A DNA stretch of 64,000 nucleotides from JBCBGF01 sp039820585 (GTDB taxonomy: Bacteria; Pseudomonadota; Alphaproteobacteria; Rhodobacterales; Rhodobacteraceae). Below, one piece after another: positions 24,096 to 33,150 of the stretch. Positions within the stretch are counted from its first letter, which is position 1. Every line of letters starts with the position of its first letter. Under the pieces are notes generated by a model. The model saw only the letters and a list, made by a program, of their open reading frames with translations. It ran no database searches and was not told where the DNA came from. The DNA lies in NCBI GenBank assembly GCA_039820585.1, contig JBCBPV010000006.1, positions 21,039-85,038 of the forward strand. The letters are read 5' to 3'. The translations under genes and the position numbers were made by a program.

Positions 24096-24904
24096 TCACC
24101 CTGGCCCAGATGGCGGTGGAGGTTCTGACCACCGCCGATGGCCGGACAAAGACGGCGCTATCTCGGGCACATGCGGCGCGTTGGTTCGCCTCTCGCGCGG
24201 ACGGACCGGCAATCGAGGTCGGCACGGCCGCGCCACCGCCACATCCCGCCCGCCCGGACGCGCCCCAACTTTTGTCGCCCCGCGATGTGCCGAAACGCAA
24301 ACCGGGCAGCCCTGCGGGCCGTATCGCGTTGTTGCATGCCGTCGCCCATATCGAACTGAACGCCGTCGACCTGCACTGGGACATCATCGCCCGCTTTGCA
24401 GATACCCCGATGCCACCGGGCTTCTACGACGATTGGGTCAAGGCGGCAGACGAGGAATCCAAACACTTCAACCTGATGTGCGACTGCCTTGAAGCCGAAG
24501 GCAGCCACTACGGCGCCCTGCCCGCCCATGCTGGCATGTGGCGCGCGGCAGAAGACACAGCGACCGACTTCATGGGTCGGCTTGCCATCGTGCCCATGGT
24601 GCTAGAGGCCCGCGGGCTCGACGTGACGCCGGGGATGATTGAGGTTTTCCAGAAGGCCGGTGCCGACCAAGTGGTTGCTGCCCTGCGCACGATCTATACC
24701 GAAGAGGTCGGGCATGTCGCCTATGGCTCCAAATGGTTCCACTTCCTCTGCGGGCGTGAGGATGCCGATCCCAAAGATGTGTTTCACACGCTGGTGCGCA
24801 AGTACTTCAAGGGTGGGCTGAAGCCACCCTTCAACGATGAAAAGCGGGCCGAAGCAGGCATTCCGCCTGACTTCTACTGGCCGCTGGTCGAAACCACCGG
24901 CTAG
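24092..24904 (+). CDS. DUF455 ferritin-like protein
   Basis: A 270-residue protein of the DUF455 family with a ferritin-like four-helix bundle. Candidate di-iron ligands lie in HIELNAVDLHWDI, ADEESKHFNLM, LEARGLDVTPGM and EEVGHVAYGSKWF, i.e. Glu/His residues on successive helices. The function is not established; relatives include metal-dependent hydroxylases. It starts with GTG at 24092, overlapping the bcp stop, which suggests joint expression under oxidative stress. The first 75 residues (Pro/Arg-rich) precede the bundle and look less ordered. Confidence 0.87.
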   Translation: MITLAQMAVEVLTTADGRTKTALSRAHAARWFASRADGPAIEVGTAAPPPHPARPDAPQLLSPRDVPKRKPGSPAGRIALLHAVAHIELNAVDLHWDIIARFADTPMPPGFYDDWVKAADEESKHFNLMCDCLEAEGSHYGALPAHAGMWRAAEDTATDFMGRLAIVPMVLEARGLDVTPGMIEVFQKAGADQVVAALRTIYTEEVGHVAYGSKWFHFLCGREDADPKDVFHTLVRKYFKGGLKPPFNDEKRAEAGIPPDFYWPLVETTG

Positions 24905-24993
24905 ATCGGCAAGAACCCGCCGATCCCGCAGCGCTGCGACCACACCAGACCGTCAATCTCCCAGATCACTTGCCCCACACATGTCGGGAAGTT

Positions 24994-26412
24994 ATGCACA
25001 AGCTCACCCCCGCAAAGTTCTGGGCAGGACGCGGGTGGTGCGTAAATGGGCAGGCAGAACGGGACGAGACTTTGACCAACAGGCTTGGGCGATTTGTACA
25101 TACGCGCATCGAACGCGCGTTTCCGGAACAGCGGCTTTTCCTCCGCTCAGACAGTGAAACGCGGTTCATCCGCCTGACGTCGACCACGCAGTTCATCGCG
25201 CTTACCGGCAGCGCGATGGTTATCGGTTGGGCGATCATCGCCTCGGCGATCCTGTTCATGTCGAGCCTCGGCGCAGGCAACCTGCGCGATCAGGCCCTGC
25301 GCGAACAGGCGCTGTATGAACAGCGGCTGAACCAATTGTCCGTAGAACGCGATGCCCGCGCCGCCGATGCCGCCGCCGCGCATGAACGGTTTTCGCTGGC
25401 CATGGCTGAGGTGTCGGCCATGCAATCCCGGCTTCTGGCCTCCGAAGAGCGGCTGAAAGAGCTGGAAAAAGGAACCAAGGCCCTTCGCGATACCCTGCGC
25501 ACCGCGATCGTTGAACGTGACACGCTAGGCGACCAAGTGGCCAGCCTGACCGCCGACCTCGCGCAAACCGAAGACGACGTAACGCCCGAGGCGATCCACA
25601 CCGATGAGCTGGCCGCTACCGTCGATTTCCTGACAGCCGCGCTCAGCAGTACCGCAGCCGCGCGGGATGAGATTGTCGCCGACACCACCGATGTGATGTC
25701 CCATATCGACTCGCTGGAACTGGAACGCGAGCTGATGGAAGAGCGCAACCAGCGCATCTTTTCCCAGCTTGAAGAAGCGGTGTCCGTTTCCCTTGCACCG
25801 CTGGATGAGATGTTCAACGCTGCGGGCCTGCCTGCTGACAGCATCATCGAAACCGTGCGCCGCGGCTATTCCGGCCAGGGTGGCCCCCTGACACCGCTGA
25901 CATTTTCGACCAAAGGCGACCAGATCGACGACGACACTGAACGCGCCAACGCGATCCTGGAAAAGCTCGACGCGCTGAACCTCTACCGCATCGCGGTGGA
26001 AAAATCTCCGTTCTCAGAACCCCTGCGCGGCGCTTACCGGTTCACAAGCCCTTTCGGGCCCCGGAACGATCCGATAAACGGCCAACGCAAGATGCACAAC
26101 GGCGCTGATTTCGCCGCTGGCCACGGCGCACCGATCTATGCCACGGCCGATGGCACCGTAATTAAGGCAGGCTGGGCCACGGGTTATGGCCGTCTCGTCA
26201 CAATTCGCCATGATTTCGGCATAGAGACGCGGTACGCTCACTTATCGAAAATCAGAGTTAACGTAGGTGATAAAGTCTCGCGCGGGGATCGTATCGGTGA
26301 TATGGGAAATTCTGGACGATCAACCGGCACTCACCTTCACTACGAAGTGCGGATCGACGGCGATCCTGTAAATCCGATGAAATTCATCAAGGCAGCGAGA
26401 GATGTTTTCTAA
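24994..26412 (+). CDS. M23 family (LytM) peptidoglycan endopeptidase with coiled coil
   Basis: A 472-residue protein. An N-terminal cytoplasmic stretch is followed by a transmembrane helix (FIALTGSAMVIGWAIIASAI), then a long coiled coil of about 160 residues rich in Glu/Arg/Ala (LREQALYEQRLNQLSVERDA and onward). A C-terminal LytM domain carries Zn ligands in HNGADFAA (HX3D) and HLHYEVR (HXH). It should cut peptide crosslinks in periplasmic peptidoglycan. Start 24994 is preferred to 24970 because GGGAAG lies just upstream. It overlaps the bactofilin gene by 11 nt, a pairing seen in bacteria where a bactofilin positions an M23 enzyme for cell-shape control. Confidence 0.9.
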   Translation: MHKLTPAKFWAGRGWCVNGQAERDETLTNRLGRFVHTRIERAFPEQRLFLRSDSETRFIRLTSTTQFIALTGSAMVIGWAIIASAILFMSSLGAGNLRDQALREQALYEQRLNQLSVERDARAADAAAAHERFSLAMAEVSAMQSRLLASEERLKELEKGTKALRDTLRTAIVERDTLGDQVASLTADLAQTEDDVTPEAIHTDELAATVDFLTAALSSTAAARDEIVADTTDVMSHIDSLELERELMEERNQRIFSQLEEAVSVSLAPLDEMFNAAGLPADSIIETVRRGYSGQGGPLTPLTFSTKGDQIDDDTERANAILEKLDALNLYRIAVEKSPFSEPLRGAYRFTSPFGPRNDPINGQRKMHNGADFAAGHGAPIYATADGTVIKAGWATGYGRLVTIRHDFGIETRYAHLSKIRVNVGDKVSRGDRIGDMGNSGRSTGTHLHYEVRIDGDPVNPMKFIKAARDVF

Positions 26413-26944
26413 AAGCAGAGTGAACGACCCCGGCGCATCCCCCGAGGCCAAGCCGGAAAACCCCAAAACTCCAGAGGCGAAGAGCACAAAGCCCATGACT
26501 GATTTCACACCCTCCACCCCAAAAGAAAAAGCCCCAGCATCGGTTCTGTCGAGCGATCTGAAGATCCACGGCAATCTGACCACGGCAGGCGACATCCAGA
26601 TCGAAGGCACCATCGAAGGCGACATTCGCGCCCACCTTCTGACCGTTGGCGAAAGCGCGACTGTCAAGGGTGAGTGCATTGCAGACGACGTCATCGTCAA
26701 CGGCCGCGTTGTCGGCAAGGTGCGCGGCCTAAAGGTCCGCCTGACGGCGACCGCCCGCGTTGAGGGCGACATCATCCACAAAACGATCGCTATTGAAAGC
26801 GGGGCGCATTTCGAAGGCTCCGTGCAGCGTCAGGAAGATCCTCTTGGTGGCGCCGGCGCCAAACCAAAGCCGATGTCGTCCAGCACGACACCGCCGCCAT
26901 CGGCGACCGGCAATGCCTCGGCGGCCTCGCCGGCCAAAGCCTGA
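26402..26944 (+). CDS. Bactofilin (polymer-forming cytoskeletal protein)
   Basis: A 180-residue bactofilin. The central domain (about residues 48-145) is a right-handed beta-helix with regular short repeats such as GNLTTAGDIQIEGTIEGDI, GESATVKGECIADDVIVNG and TARVEGDIIHKTIAIESGA. Flanking N- and C-terminal tails are Pro/Ser/Lys-rich and disordered. Bactofilins polymerise without nucleotide on the inner membrane. Its start lies within the end of the M23 gene, so the two are translationally coupled and probably act together. A strong hairpin follows 26 bp after the stop. Confidence 0.94.
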   Translation: MFSKSRVNDPGASPEAKPENPKTPEAKSTKPMTDFTPSTPKEKAPASVLSSDLKIHGNLTTAGDIQIEGTIEGDIRAHLLTVGESATVKGECIADDVIVNGRVVGKVRGLKVRLTATARVEGDIIHKTIAIESGAHFEGSVQRQEDPLGGAGAKPKPMSSSTTPPPSATGNASAASPAKA

Positions 26945-26970
26945 GTGCACCAACTGATATAAATCATAAA

Positions 26971-26998
26971 GAGACGCCGCGGCCTTCCGCGGCGTCTC
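26971..26998 (+). terminator. Perfect GC-rich hairpin after the bactofilin gene
   Basis: Arms GAGACGCCGCGG (26971-26982) and CCGCGGCGTCTC (26987-26998) pair perfectly over 12 bp around a 4-nt loop. Only GCTTT follows, so the U-tract is short. It probably ends the M23-bactofilin transcript. Confidence 0.65.
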
Positions 26999-27093
26999 GC
27001 TTTGACGCATCGTTTTGCGCCGAACGCGCCCGCAAACGCGTCCTCTTCGCCGCCATCCTCGCCTCGGCCCTGGGCTTCATCGACGGCACCATC

Positions 27094-28431
27094 GTGTCCA
27101 TCGCCATGCCCACGATCCGCGACAGTCTGGGCGCAACGCTGAGCCAGGCGCAGTGGATCAACAACGCCTACATGCTGCCGCTCTCTGCGCTGATCCTTGT
27201 AGGTGGTGCGTTGGGCGACCGCTTCGGCCTGGCCCGCATCTTCACAATCGGCATCAGCATCTTCATTGCCGCCTCGCTCATCAGCGCCGCAGCGCCGACG
27301 GCCGACATCCTGATCGCCGCCCGCGCGCTCAAAGGCGTCGGCGCGGCCTTGATGGTGCCGGGCTCCATGGCGCTGATCTACCGCGCCTACCCGCCCGATG
27401 AGCGCGGTCGCGCCCTGGGCATATGGGCCGCCGCCTCGGCCCTCACCACCGCCTTGGGCCCGATCCTAGGCGGCGTCATCATCACCGCTGCAGGACCAGA
27501 GACCTGGCGCTGGCTGTTCGCCGTCAACCTACCGCTGGGCCTGATCGCCATCTGGCTGTTGCAAGGCGCTGTCGAAGAGGATCGCGGCAAACCGGGTGCC
27601 GGCATCGACTGGCAAGGCGCAGTCCTCGTCACCGCGGCCCTTGGCCTCATGGCATGGGGCCTCACCGGCATGGGCGATGGCACCGCCAACCTGCCCCTTC
27701 TCCTCACCCTCGCTGCCCTTTGCCTCGCCCTATTCCTCGTGTGGGAAGCGCGCAGTCCCCACCCAATGATGCCGCTGCGCCTTTTCGCGAACGCCACCTT
27801 CAGCGCCGCCAACCTCGCCACTTTCTGTCTCTACTTCGGGCTCTCCGCCGTGCTCTTCTTCCTGCCAATGACCGTCATCACAGCCTGGGGCGTGACCGAG
27901 GCGGAAGCATCCGCCGCCTTCGTCCCCCTCACCGCCGCCATCGCCCTGCTCTCCACCCGCATGGGCAAGCTTGCCGACGCCCGCGGCCCTGGCCTTCTGA
28001 TCGGCAGTGGTGCCGCCATCGTCGCCGTCGCTTATGCTGGCCTCGCCCTCACCGCCCCGCTCCAGTCGTTCTGGGGCGCAGTCATTCCACTGATGTGCGT
28101 GATGGGCCTCGGCATGGCGCTGGTCGTGGCCCCACTGTCAGCGGCCGTCATGGGCGCCGTCACCGATACCGAAGCAGGCGCCGCCTCTGGCGTCAACAAC
28201 GCCGTAAGCCGCGTCGCGGGCTTGATCGCGGTCGCCCTGATGGGCGGCATCGCCGCCAGCGCCTACACCGCCACCGGCGGCCCCGCCAGCTTCGGCGCCC
28301 CCTCAGACGCCGCGGGCCACGCGGCTGCCACCACCGCCGCCTTCGCCCGCATCGCCTGGATCACCGCAGCCATGTCTGCGCTGTCCGCCGTCACGGCCGT
28401 TGCCGGGATCAAACGCCCTCAGACGGGATGA
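27094..28431 (+). CDS. DHA2-family MFS exporter (start codon unresolved)
   Basis: A 445-residue inner-membrane transporter of the 14-helix drug:H+ antiporter type. Helix 1 ends with DGTIVSIAMPTIRDSLGA. NNAYMLPLSALILVGGALGD is helix 2, followed by the loop DRFGLARIF; the motif-C-like GPILGGVIITAAG follows, and further helices run to the end. The first ATG/GTG/TTG in frame is this GTG at 27094, which lies inside helix 1. Coding-like sequence (RKRVLFAAILASALGFIDG) extends upstream to about 27034, where only unusual starts exist back to a stop at 26761. Either translation uses a rare start or the 5' end is damaged. The 3' end overlaps the convergent DUF2189 gene by 13 nt. Confidence 0.78.
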   Translation: MSIAMPTIRDSLGATLSQAQWINNAYMLPLSALILVGGALGDRFGLARIFTIGISIFIAASLISAAAPTADILIAARALKGVGAALMVPGSMALIYRAYPPDERGRALGIWAAASALTTALGPILGGVIITAAGPETWRWLFAVNLPLGLIAIWLLQGAVEEDRGKPGAGIDWQGAVLVTAALGLMAWGLTGMGDGTANLPLLLTLAALCLALFLVWEARSPHPMMPLRLFANATFSAANLATFCLYFGLSAVLFFLPMTVITAWGVTEAEASAAFVPLTAAIALLSTRMGKLADARGPGLLIGSGAAIVAVAYAGLALTAPLQSFWGAVIPLMCVMGLGMALVVAPLSAAVMGAVTDTEAGAASGVNNAVSRVAGLIAVALMGGIAASAYTATGGPASFGAPSDAAGHAAATTAAFARIAWITAAMSALSAVTAVAGIKRPQTG

Positions 28432-29198
28432 TAGAGCGTGCGCCTGTAGATGTGCCACGTCGCGTGGCCCAGCACCGGCAACGCCACAAATAGCCCCAGA
28501 AACAGCGGCACCATTCCTAAAAACAGCATGCCCGCAATCACCGCAGCCCATACCAGCATCACGCCCAGATTCTGTCCAACAGCCCGAAAGCTCACCAACA
28601 TCGCACTCACGAAATCGATCTCTTTTTCGAGCAACAGCGGCAGGCTCACCACTGTTGCCGCGAACACCAAAAACGCCACCGCCGCGCCAATCACAACCTG
28701 CATCGCGATCATCGTCAGCCCATTGGTCGTCAGAAGCGCCTCATAAGACGACGAGATATTGGTCAGCGTCGACAGCCCCATGAACAGCGCAAACAGCATA
28801 TGGGCAAAGAACGACCAGAACAGGAACACCATCAGAATGATCACCCCCATCCACGGGATCTGCCGATCTTTCTCGGCAAAGACCACGCCAAGGATCTCGC
28901 CCCAAACCAGCGGCTGTTCCCGCTCCAACCGCCGGCTTACTTCGTAAAGCCCCACCGCTGCAAAGGGCGCCACCAGGGGAAACCCAAGCGACAACACCAG
29001 CGTCCAGACAAAGGTGCCCGCATCGATCAGGATCAGAACCGCGCCCACAAGCACATAAAATGCGCTGAAAAACAGCCCATAACCTGGCGCCCGCCGGAAA
29101 TCATGCAGACCCGCCTGCAGCGCGCTCCAGATCTCGTGCAGGGTCAGGGTCCCGATCTCCGGGATCGGCGACGCTTCAAGGGGCTGCGTGTCACTCAT
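28419..29198 (-). CDS. DUF2189 domain-containing membrane protein
   Basis: A 259-residue inner-membrane protein with about six transmembrane helices. They include YGLFFSAFYVLVGAVLILID, TLVLSLGFPLVAPFAAVGLY, ILMVFLFWSFFAHMLFALF and, at the end, LVWAAVIAGMLFLGMVPLFL. The conserved DUF2189 segment EVSRRLEREQPLVWGEIL sits after the second pair. The function of the family is not known. The start at 29198 has GGAGGAGG upstream and is preferred to 29252. Its 3' end overlaps the DHA2 gene on the opposite strand. Confidence 0.88.
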   Translation of the reverse strand: MSDTQPLEASPIPEIGTLTLHEIWSALQAGLHDFRRAPGYGLFFSAFYVLVGAVLILIDAGTFVWTLVLSLGFPLVAPFAAVGLYEVSRRLEREQPLVWGEILGVVFAEKDRQIPWMGVIILMVFLFWSFFAHMLFALFMGLSTLTNISSSYEALLTTNGLTMIAMQVVIGAAVAFLVFAATVVSLPLLLEKEIDFVSAMLVSFRAVGQNLGVMLVWAAVIAGMLFLGMVPLFLGLFVALPVLGHATWHIYRRTLYHPV

Positions 29199-29317
29199 GG
29201 CCCGATCCTCCTCCCGGGTCGCATGATGCCGCCCGGCCCAAACAGGCGTCAAGCCATCGCTTCATCTTGACCAAAATGCTTTAGGGGGCAGCCAGCGGCC
29301 GCGGGGCAGCGGCCCGA

Positions 29318-30445
29318 TTACCCGTCAGCCTGTGCCTCGGCTCGGCTCTTGCCTGCCACGTCCAGCGCCAGGGTGGCGGCCATGAATGCCCCCAGATCGC
29401 CATCCAGGACGCCCTTGGTATCGGACGTCTCGTAGTTGGTGCGCAGGTCTTTGACCATCTGATAGGGCTGCAAGACATAAGACCGGATCTGGTTGCCCCA
29501 GCCCGCCTCGCCCTTGGCCTCATGCGCCTCGTTGATCGCGGCGTTCCGGCGATCAAGCTCTTGCTGGTAGAGCCGCGACTTCAGCGCTTTCATCGCGATG
29601 TCGCGGTTCTGGTGCTGCGACTTTTCCGACGACGTCACAACGATACCCGTCGGGATATGCGTGATCCGCACTGCTGAGTCCGTCGTGTTCACGTGCTGCC
29701 CGCCCGCACCAGACGACCGATAGGTGTCGATGCGGATATCGCTGGGGTTCACGTCGATCTCGATATTCTCATCCACCACCGGATAGACCCAGACCGACGA
29801 GAACGAAGTGTGCCGCTTGGCTGCACTGTCAAAGGGTGAGATCCGGACAAGCCGATGCACCCCCGATTCCGATTTCAGCCAGCCATAGGCGTTTGGCCCC
29901 GAAATCTTGTAGGCCGCCGATTTGATCCCCGCCTCATCGCCTGCGCTTTCACTCATCAATTCAACCGAATAGCCCTGCTTTTCGGCCCAGCGCACATACA
30001 TCCGCGCAAGCATCGACGCCCAGTCGCAGCTTTCGGTGCCGCCGGCACCCGCATTGATTTCCAGGAAGGTATCGTTGCCATCGGCCTCGCCCGACAACAG
30101 CGCCTCCAACTCTGCCTGTGCCGCCCGCTCGGCCAGCACCTTCAGCGCGGCCTCCGCTTCGCCCACGACCTCGGCATCGTCCTCCATCTCGCCCAGCTCG
30201 ATCAGCTCGACATTATCGCTCAACTCTTGGCTCATGGATTTGTAGCGATCCACCGCATCAACCAGCATCTGCCGCTCGCGCATCAATTTCTGCGCGCGGT
30301 CAGGATCGTTCCACAGATCGGGGTCCTCAGTCATCGCGTTGAACTCCTCAAGGCGATGTTCAGCCGTCTCCCAATCCATCCGCTGGCGCAACAGCGCGAG
30401 CGATTTTTCGATCTCGGCAACAGTGCTTTCGGTCTCGGCGCGCAT
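29318..30445 (-). CDS. prfB: Peptide chain release factor 2
   Basis: A 375-residue RF2 that ends translation at UGA and UAA. The tripeptide stop-recognition element SPF is in VRISPFDSAAKRHTSF. The catalytic GGQ, which triggers peptidyl-tRNA hydrolysis, is in SSGAGGQHVNTTDS. The gene reads through in one frame: there is no CUU-UGA-type programmed frameshift near codon 25 as in E. coli, so the classical autoregulation is absent. It is 62 bp downstream of the PBP1A stop on the same strand and could be partly co-transcribed with it. Confidence 0.97.
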   Translation of the reverse strand: MRAETESTVAEIEKSLALLRQRMDWETAEHRLEEFNAMTEDPDLWNDPDRAQKLMRERQMLVDAVDRYKSMSQELSDNVELIELGEMEDDAEVVGEAEAALKVLAERAAQAELEALLSGEADGNDTFLEINAGAGGTESCDWASMLARMYVRWAEKQGYSVELMSESAGDEAGIKSAAYKISGPNAYGWLKSESGVHRLVRISPFDSAAKRHTSFSSVWVYPVVDENIEIDVNPSDIRIDTYRSSGAGGQHVNTTDSAVRITHIPTGIVVTSSEKSQHQNRDIAMKALKSRLYQQELDRRNAAINEAHEAKGEAGWGNQIRSYVLQPYQMVKDLRTNYETSDTKGVLDGDLGAFMAATLALDVAGKSRAEAQADG

Positions 30446-30507
30446 GCGGGATCTTTCAATCTCTGGTCAGAGATGGGTGATATCAACGCGCCCCCGCGGC
30501 GGCAAGA

Positions 30508-33069
30508 TCAGTAGAGGCCACCCGAGGAGATGGTGCCCAGACTGCGGTTGGTCGGCACTTGAATCACGTCGCCCGTGACCGTCTCAACCGTATTCGTCTG
30601 CTCCACGGGTTGCACCGCTTCGGGGTCGGTCGGGTCGTACAATGGCAGGTTGGATCCCATGGCAAAGCCGCCATCGAAGGTCACGCCAAAGAGCGGCTCT
30701 TCCCCTTCGCGGAAGTATTCAGCCACCACGTTGTCGCCGATCATATCATCCGGCACGCGCTCCCCCGTGAAGCGGTTGATCTTGATGAAACGCCCGCCCG
30801 GGGGAATCTCAAATCGACCACCACCGAACTTCTCGGTCGCTGATTGCATGAAATCGTTGAATACCGGCGCACAGAAACGCCCGCCGCTGGCCCCACGCCC
30901 CAAGGGCCGGGGAATGTCATAACCGATGTAGCAGCCGGCCACGATGTTGGACGTAAAGCCCACGAACCATACATCGCGCGCATCATTGGTCGTGCCGGTC
31001 TTGCCAGCAGCGGGAACGCCGAGGTTCACCCGGCCCGCCGCCGTCCCGCGTTCCACCACGCCAGTCATCATCGAGGTCAACTGATAGGCGGTGATCGGGT
31101 CCATCACCTGGCGGCGGTTGGTCACAATCCGCGGCGCACGCCCATCATCAAGCGCCGCCACCTGGCAATCCACGCATTCACGCCGGTCATGGCGATAAAT
31201 CGTGGTGCCCCAACGATCCTGCACCCGGTCCACCAGTGTCGGCTCCAACCGCTGTCCGCCATTGGCAAACATCGCATAGGCCGCAACCATTCGGTAAAGC
31301 GTCGTCTCTTCGGACCCCAGCGCATTGGCCAGGAACCGACCCATCCGGTCATAGACGCCGAAGCGCTCTGCATAAGACGCGACCGCATCCATCCCCAGCT
31401 CCTCGGCCAGGCGCACGGTCATCAGGTTGCGCGATTGTTCGATCCCGGTGCGCAGGGGCGTGGGCCCGTAAAACCGGTTCGACGCATTGCGTGGCCGCCA
31501 AAGCCCATCATTGGTTTCCACCTCAATCGGCGCGTCGATCAGGATCGTCGCGGGGGAAAACCCACTGTCCAGCGCGGCTGCAAACACGAAGGGCTTAAAC
31601 GCGGATCCCGGCTGGCGCGTCGCCTGGGTCGCGCGATTGAACACCGAATGCTGGTATGAAAAGCCCCCCTGCATCGCGATCACCCGCCCGGTTTGAACGT
31701 CCATCGCCATGAAGGCACCCTGCACCTCGGGCACCTGTCTCAGGCTCCACCGGGCAAAGTTGCCCTCGCCGTCGCCCAGGGCACGCACATGCACCACATC
31801 CCCCAGCTCCAAAAGATCACCAGCCACCTGCGCCTGCCGCCCCAGCGCGCCATCACCCAGATCCTTGCGCGCCCAGGTCACGTCCTCGGCAAGGATGAAA
31901 TGCCCGTCCTCATCGTCTTCCACTGCTTCGATGCCGATCCGCGCACCGCTTTGGCCGACCTGCAGCACCACTGCTGGAAACCACCCCTCGATATCGCGGG
32001 GCACGTCCGCAGCGGCCAGCGCGGTGCGCCAACTGACCTCATCGCCCAGCTGATCGGCGGGGATCTGGATGCCAGTGCCACGCCAGATGCCCTGCTCGCG
32101 GTCGTAGCTTTCCAACTGTCGCCGCAGAGCGCGCGCCGCCTCGGCCTGCATTTCGGGGTCAAAGGTCGCACGCACGGTCAGGCCACCGCCAAAGAACTGG
32201 CCCTCACCGAAATCGCGGCTCAACTGGCGACGGATCTCATCGGTAAAGTAGTCCCGCGGCGGGATTTTGACGGCAAACCCCTCATAGTCGCCGCCTTGCA
32301 CGGACAAAAGCGGAGCGGTCCGTGCAGCCTCGTACTCCTCGCGGGTCAAATACCCGTTTTCGAACATCTCGCGCAGGGTATTATTGCGCCAGAAGAGGGC
32401 CGTGTCGCGGTGGCGAACGGGATGTCGGTTAGATGGGCTTTTGGGCAAACTGGCGAGGTAAGCCGCCTCTTCTGGCGACAGATCGGCAAGTGTCTTGTTG
32501 AAATATGTCTGCGCGGCAGCCGTCACACCATAGCTGTTCTGACCAAGAAAAATCTCGTTGAGATAGACTTCAAGCACTTTGTCCCGGCCCAGGGTTCGGA
32601 CCATGCGTTGCGCCAAAATAATCTCTTTGATCTTGCGCTCTGCGAACCGGTCACCGGACAGAAATAGGTTCTTCGCAACCTGCTGTGGGATTGTAGACGC
32701 CCCGCGCAGTGTCTCACCGCCGCTTTCGATCGCTTCATAAGCCGCAATCATGATACCGCGCAGGTCATACCCTGCATGTTCAAAGTAGTTTTTGTCTTCG
32801 GCCGAAATGAAGGCGTTGATAACCAACTCAGGCACATCATCAATCGGGGTGAATAAACGTCGTTCCTGGCTGAACTCGTCGATGATCCGCCCCTCCGCCG
32901 AATAGATTCGGCTCAACGACGCAGGTTGATATTGTGCCAATTGTTCATGGTTGGGAAGGTCGCGCCCGTAGGCATAAAAGATCGCGCCAACAATCAGCGC
33001 GGCCATGATGGCCCCGTTTGTGGCCAGGCTGAACAGCCCACCAAGGAACGAAAAGATAAGCCTAAGCAC
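30508..33069 (-). CDS. mrcA: Penicillin-binding protein 1A (bifunctional transglycosylase/transpeptidase)
   Basis: An 853-residue class A PBP that polymerises and crosslinks peptidoglycan. A single N-terminal membrane helix (GAIMAALIVGAIFYAYG) precedes the GT51 domain with the catalytic Glu in ISAEDKNYFEHAG (about residue 91) and GASTIPQQVAKNLFL. After an OB-like insert, the transpeptidase has SAFK (active-site Ser, in GSAFKPFVFAAAL), SRN (EQSRNLMTV) and KTGTT. The start is GTG at 33069. An in-frame TTG at 33129 is really the -35 element of the promoter. It lies downstream of the amiC-like gene on the same strand, so amidase and synthase are neighbours. Confidence 0.93.
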   Translation of the reverse strand: MLRLIFSFLGGLFSLATNGAIMAALIVGAIFYAYGRDLPNHEQLAQYQPASLSRIYSAEGRIIDEFSQERRLFTPIDDVPELVINAFISAEDKNYFEHAGYDLRGIMIAAYEAIESGGETLRGASTIPQQVAKNLFLSGDRFAERKIKEIILAQRMVRTLGRDKVLEVYLNEIFLGQNSYGVTAAAQTYFNKTLADLSPEEAAYLASLPKSPSNRHPVRHRDTALFWRNNTLREMFENGYLTREEYEAARTAPLLSVQGGDYEGFAVKIPPRDYFTDEIRRQLSRDFGEGQFFGGGLTVRATFDPEMQAEAARALRRQLESYDREQGIWRGTGIQIPADQLGDEVSWRTALAAADVPRDIEGWFPAVVLQVGQSGARIGIEAVEDDEDGHFILAEDVTWARKDLGDGALGRQAQVAGDLLELGDVVHVRALGDGEGNFARWSLRQVPEVQGAFMAMDVQTGRVIAMQGGFSYQHSVFNRATQATRQPGSAFKPFVFAAALDSGFSPATILIDAPIEVETNDGLWRPRNASNRFYGPTPLRTGIEQSRNLMTVRLAEELGMDAVASYAERFGVYDRMGRFLANALGSEETTLYRMVAAYAMFANGGQRLEPTLVDRVQDRWGTTIYRHDRRECVDCQVAALDDGRAPRIVTNRRQVMDPITAYQLTSMMTGVVERGTAAGRVNLGVPAAGKTGTTNDARDVWFVGFTSNIVAGCYIGYDIPRPLGRGASGGRFCAPVFNDFMQSATEKFGGGRFEIPPGGRFIKINRFTGERVPDDMIGDNVVAEYFREGEEPLFGVTFDGGFAMGSNLPLYDPTDPEAVQPVEQTNTVETVTGDVIQVPTNRSLGTISSGGLY

Positions 33070-33100
33070 TGTGACCAAGCCCCAATGTTGGTTCCACCGT

Positions 33101-33129
33101 GTTATACGCGGGCGGTCGCGCAGGGTCAA
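33101..33129 (-). promoter_or_regulatory. Sigma-70 promoter of mrcA
   Basis: On the minus strand TTGACC (33129-33124) is followed by exactly 17 bp and TATAAC (33106-33101). The predicted start of transcription is near 33094, giving a leader of about 25 nt to the GTG at 33069. Confidence 0.75.
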
Positions 33130-33150
33130 AAGCGATTGGCGTGCCCATGC

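Noticed and set aside
26971..27000. Mobile-element end at the GC-rich inverted repeat
   Set aside because: There is no matching second copy, target duplication or transposase; a terminator-like hairpin after the bactofilin is sufficient.
33070..33129. Longer PBP1A starting at a TTG at 33129
   Set aside because: The TTG is the first three bases of a -35 box with a 17-bp spacer to TATAAC; the added 20 residues are Arg/Trp-rich and precede the normal start region.
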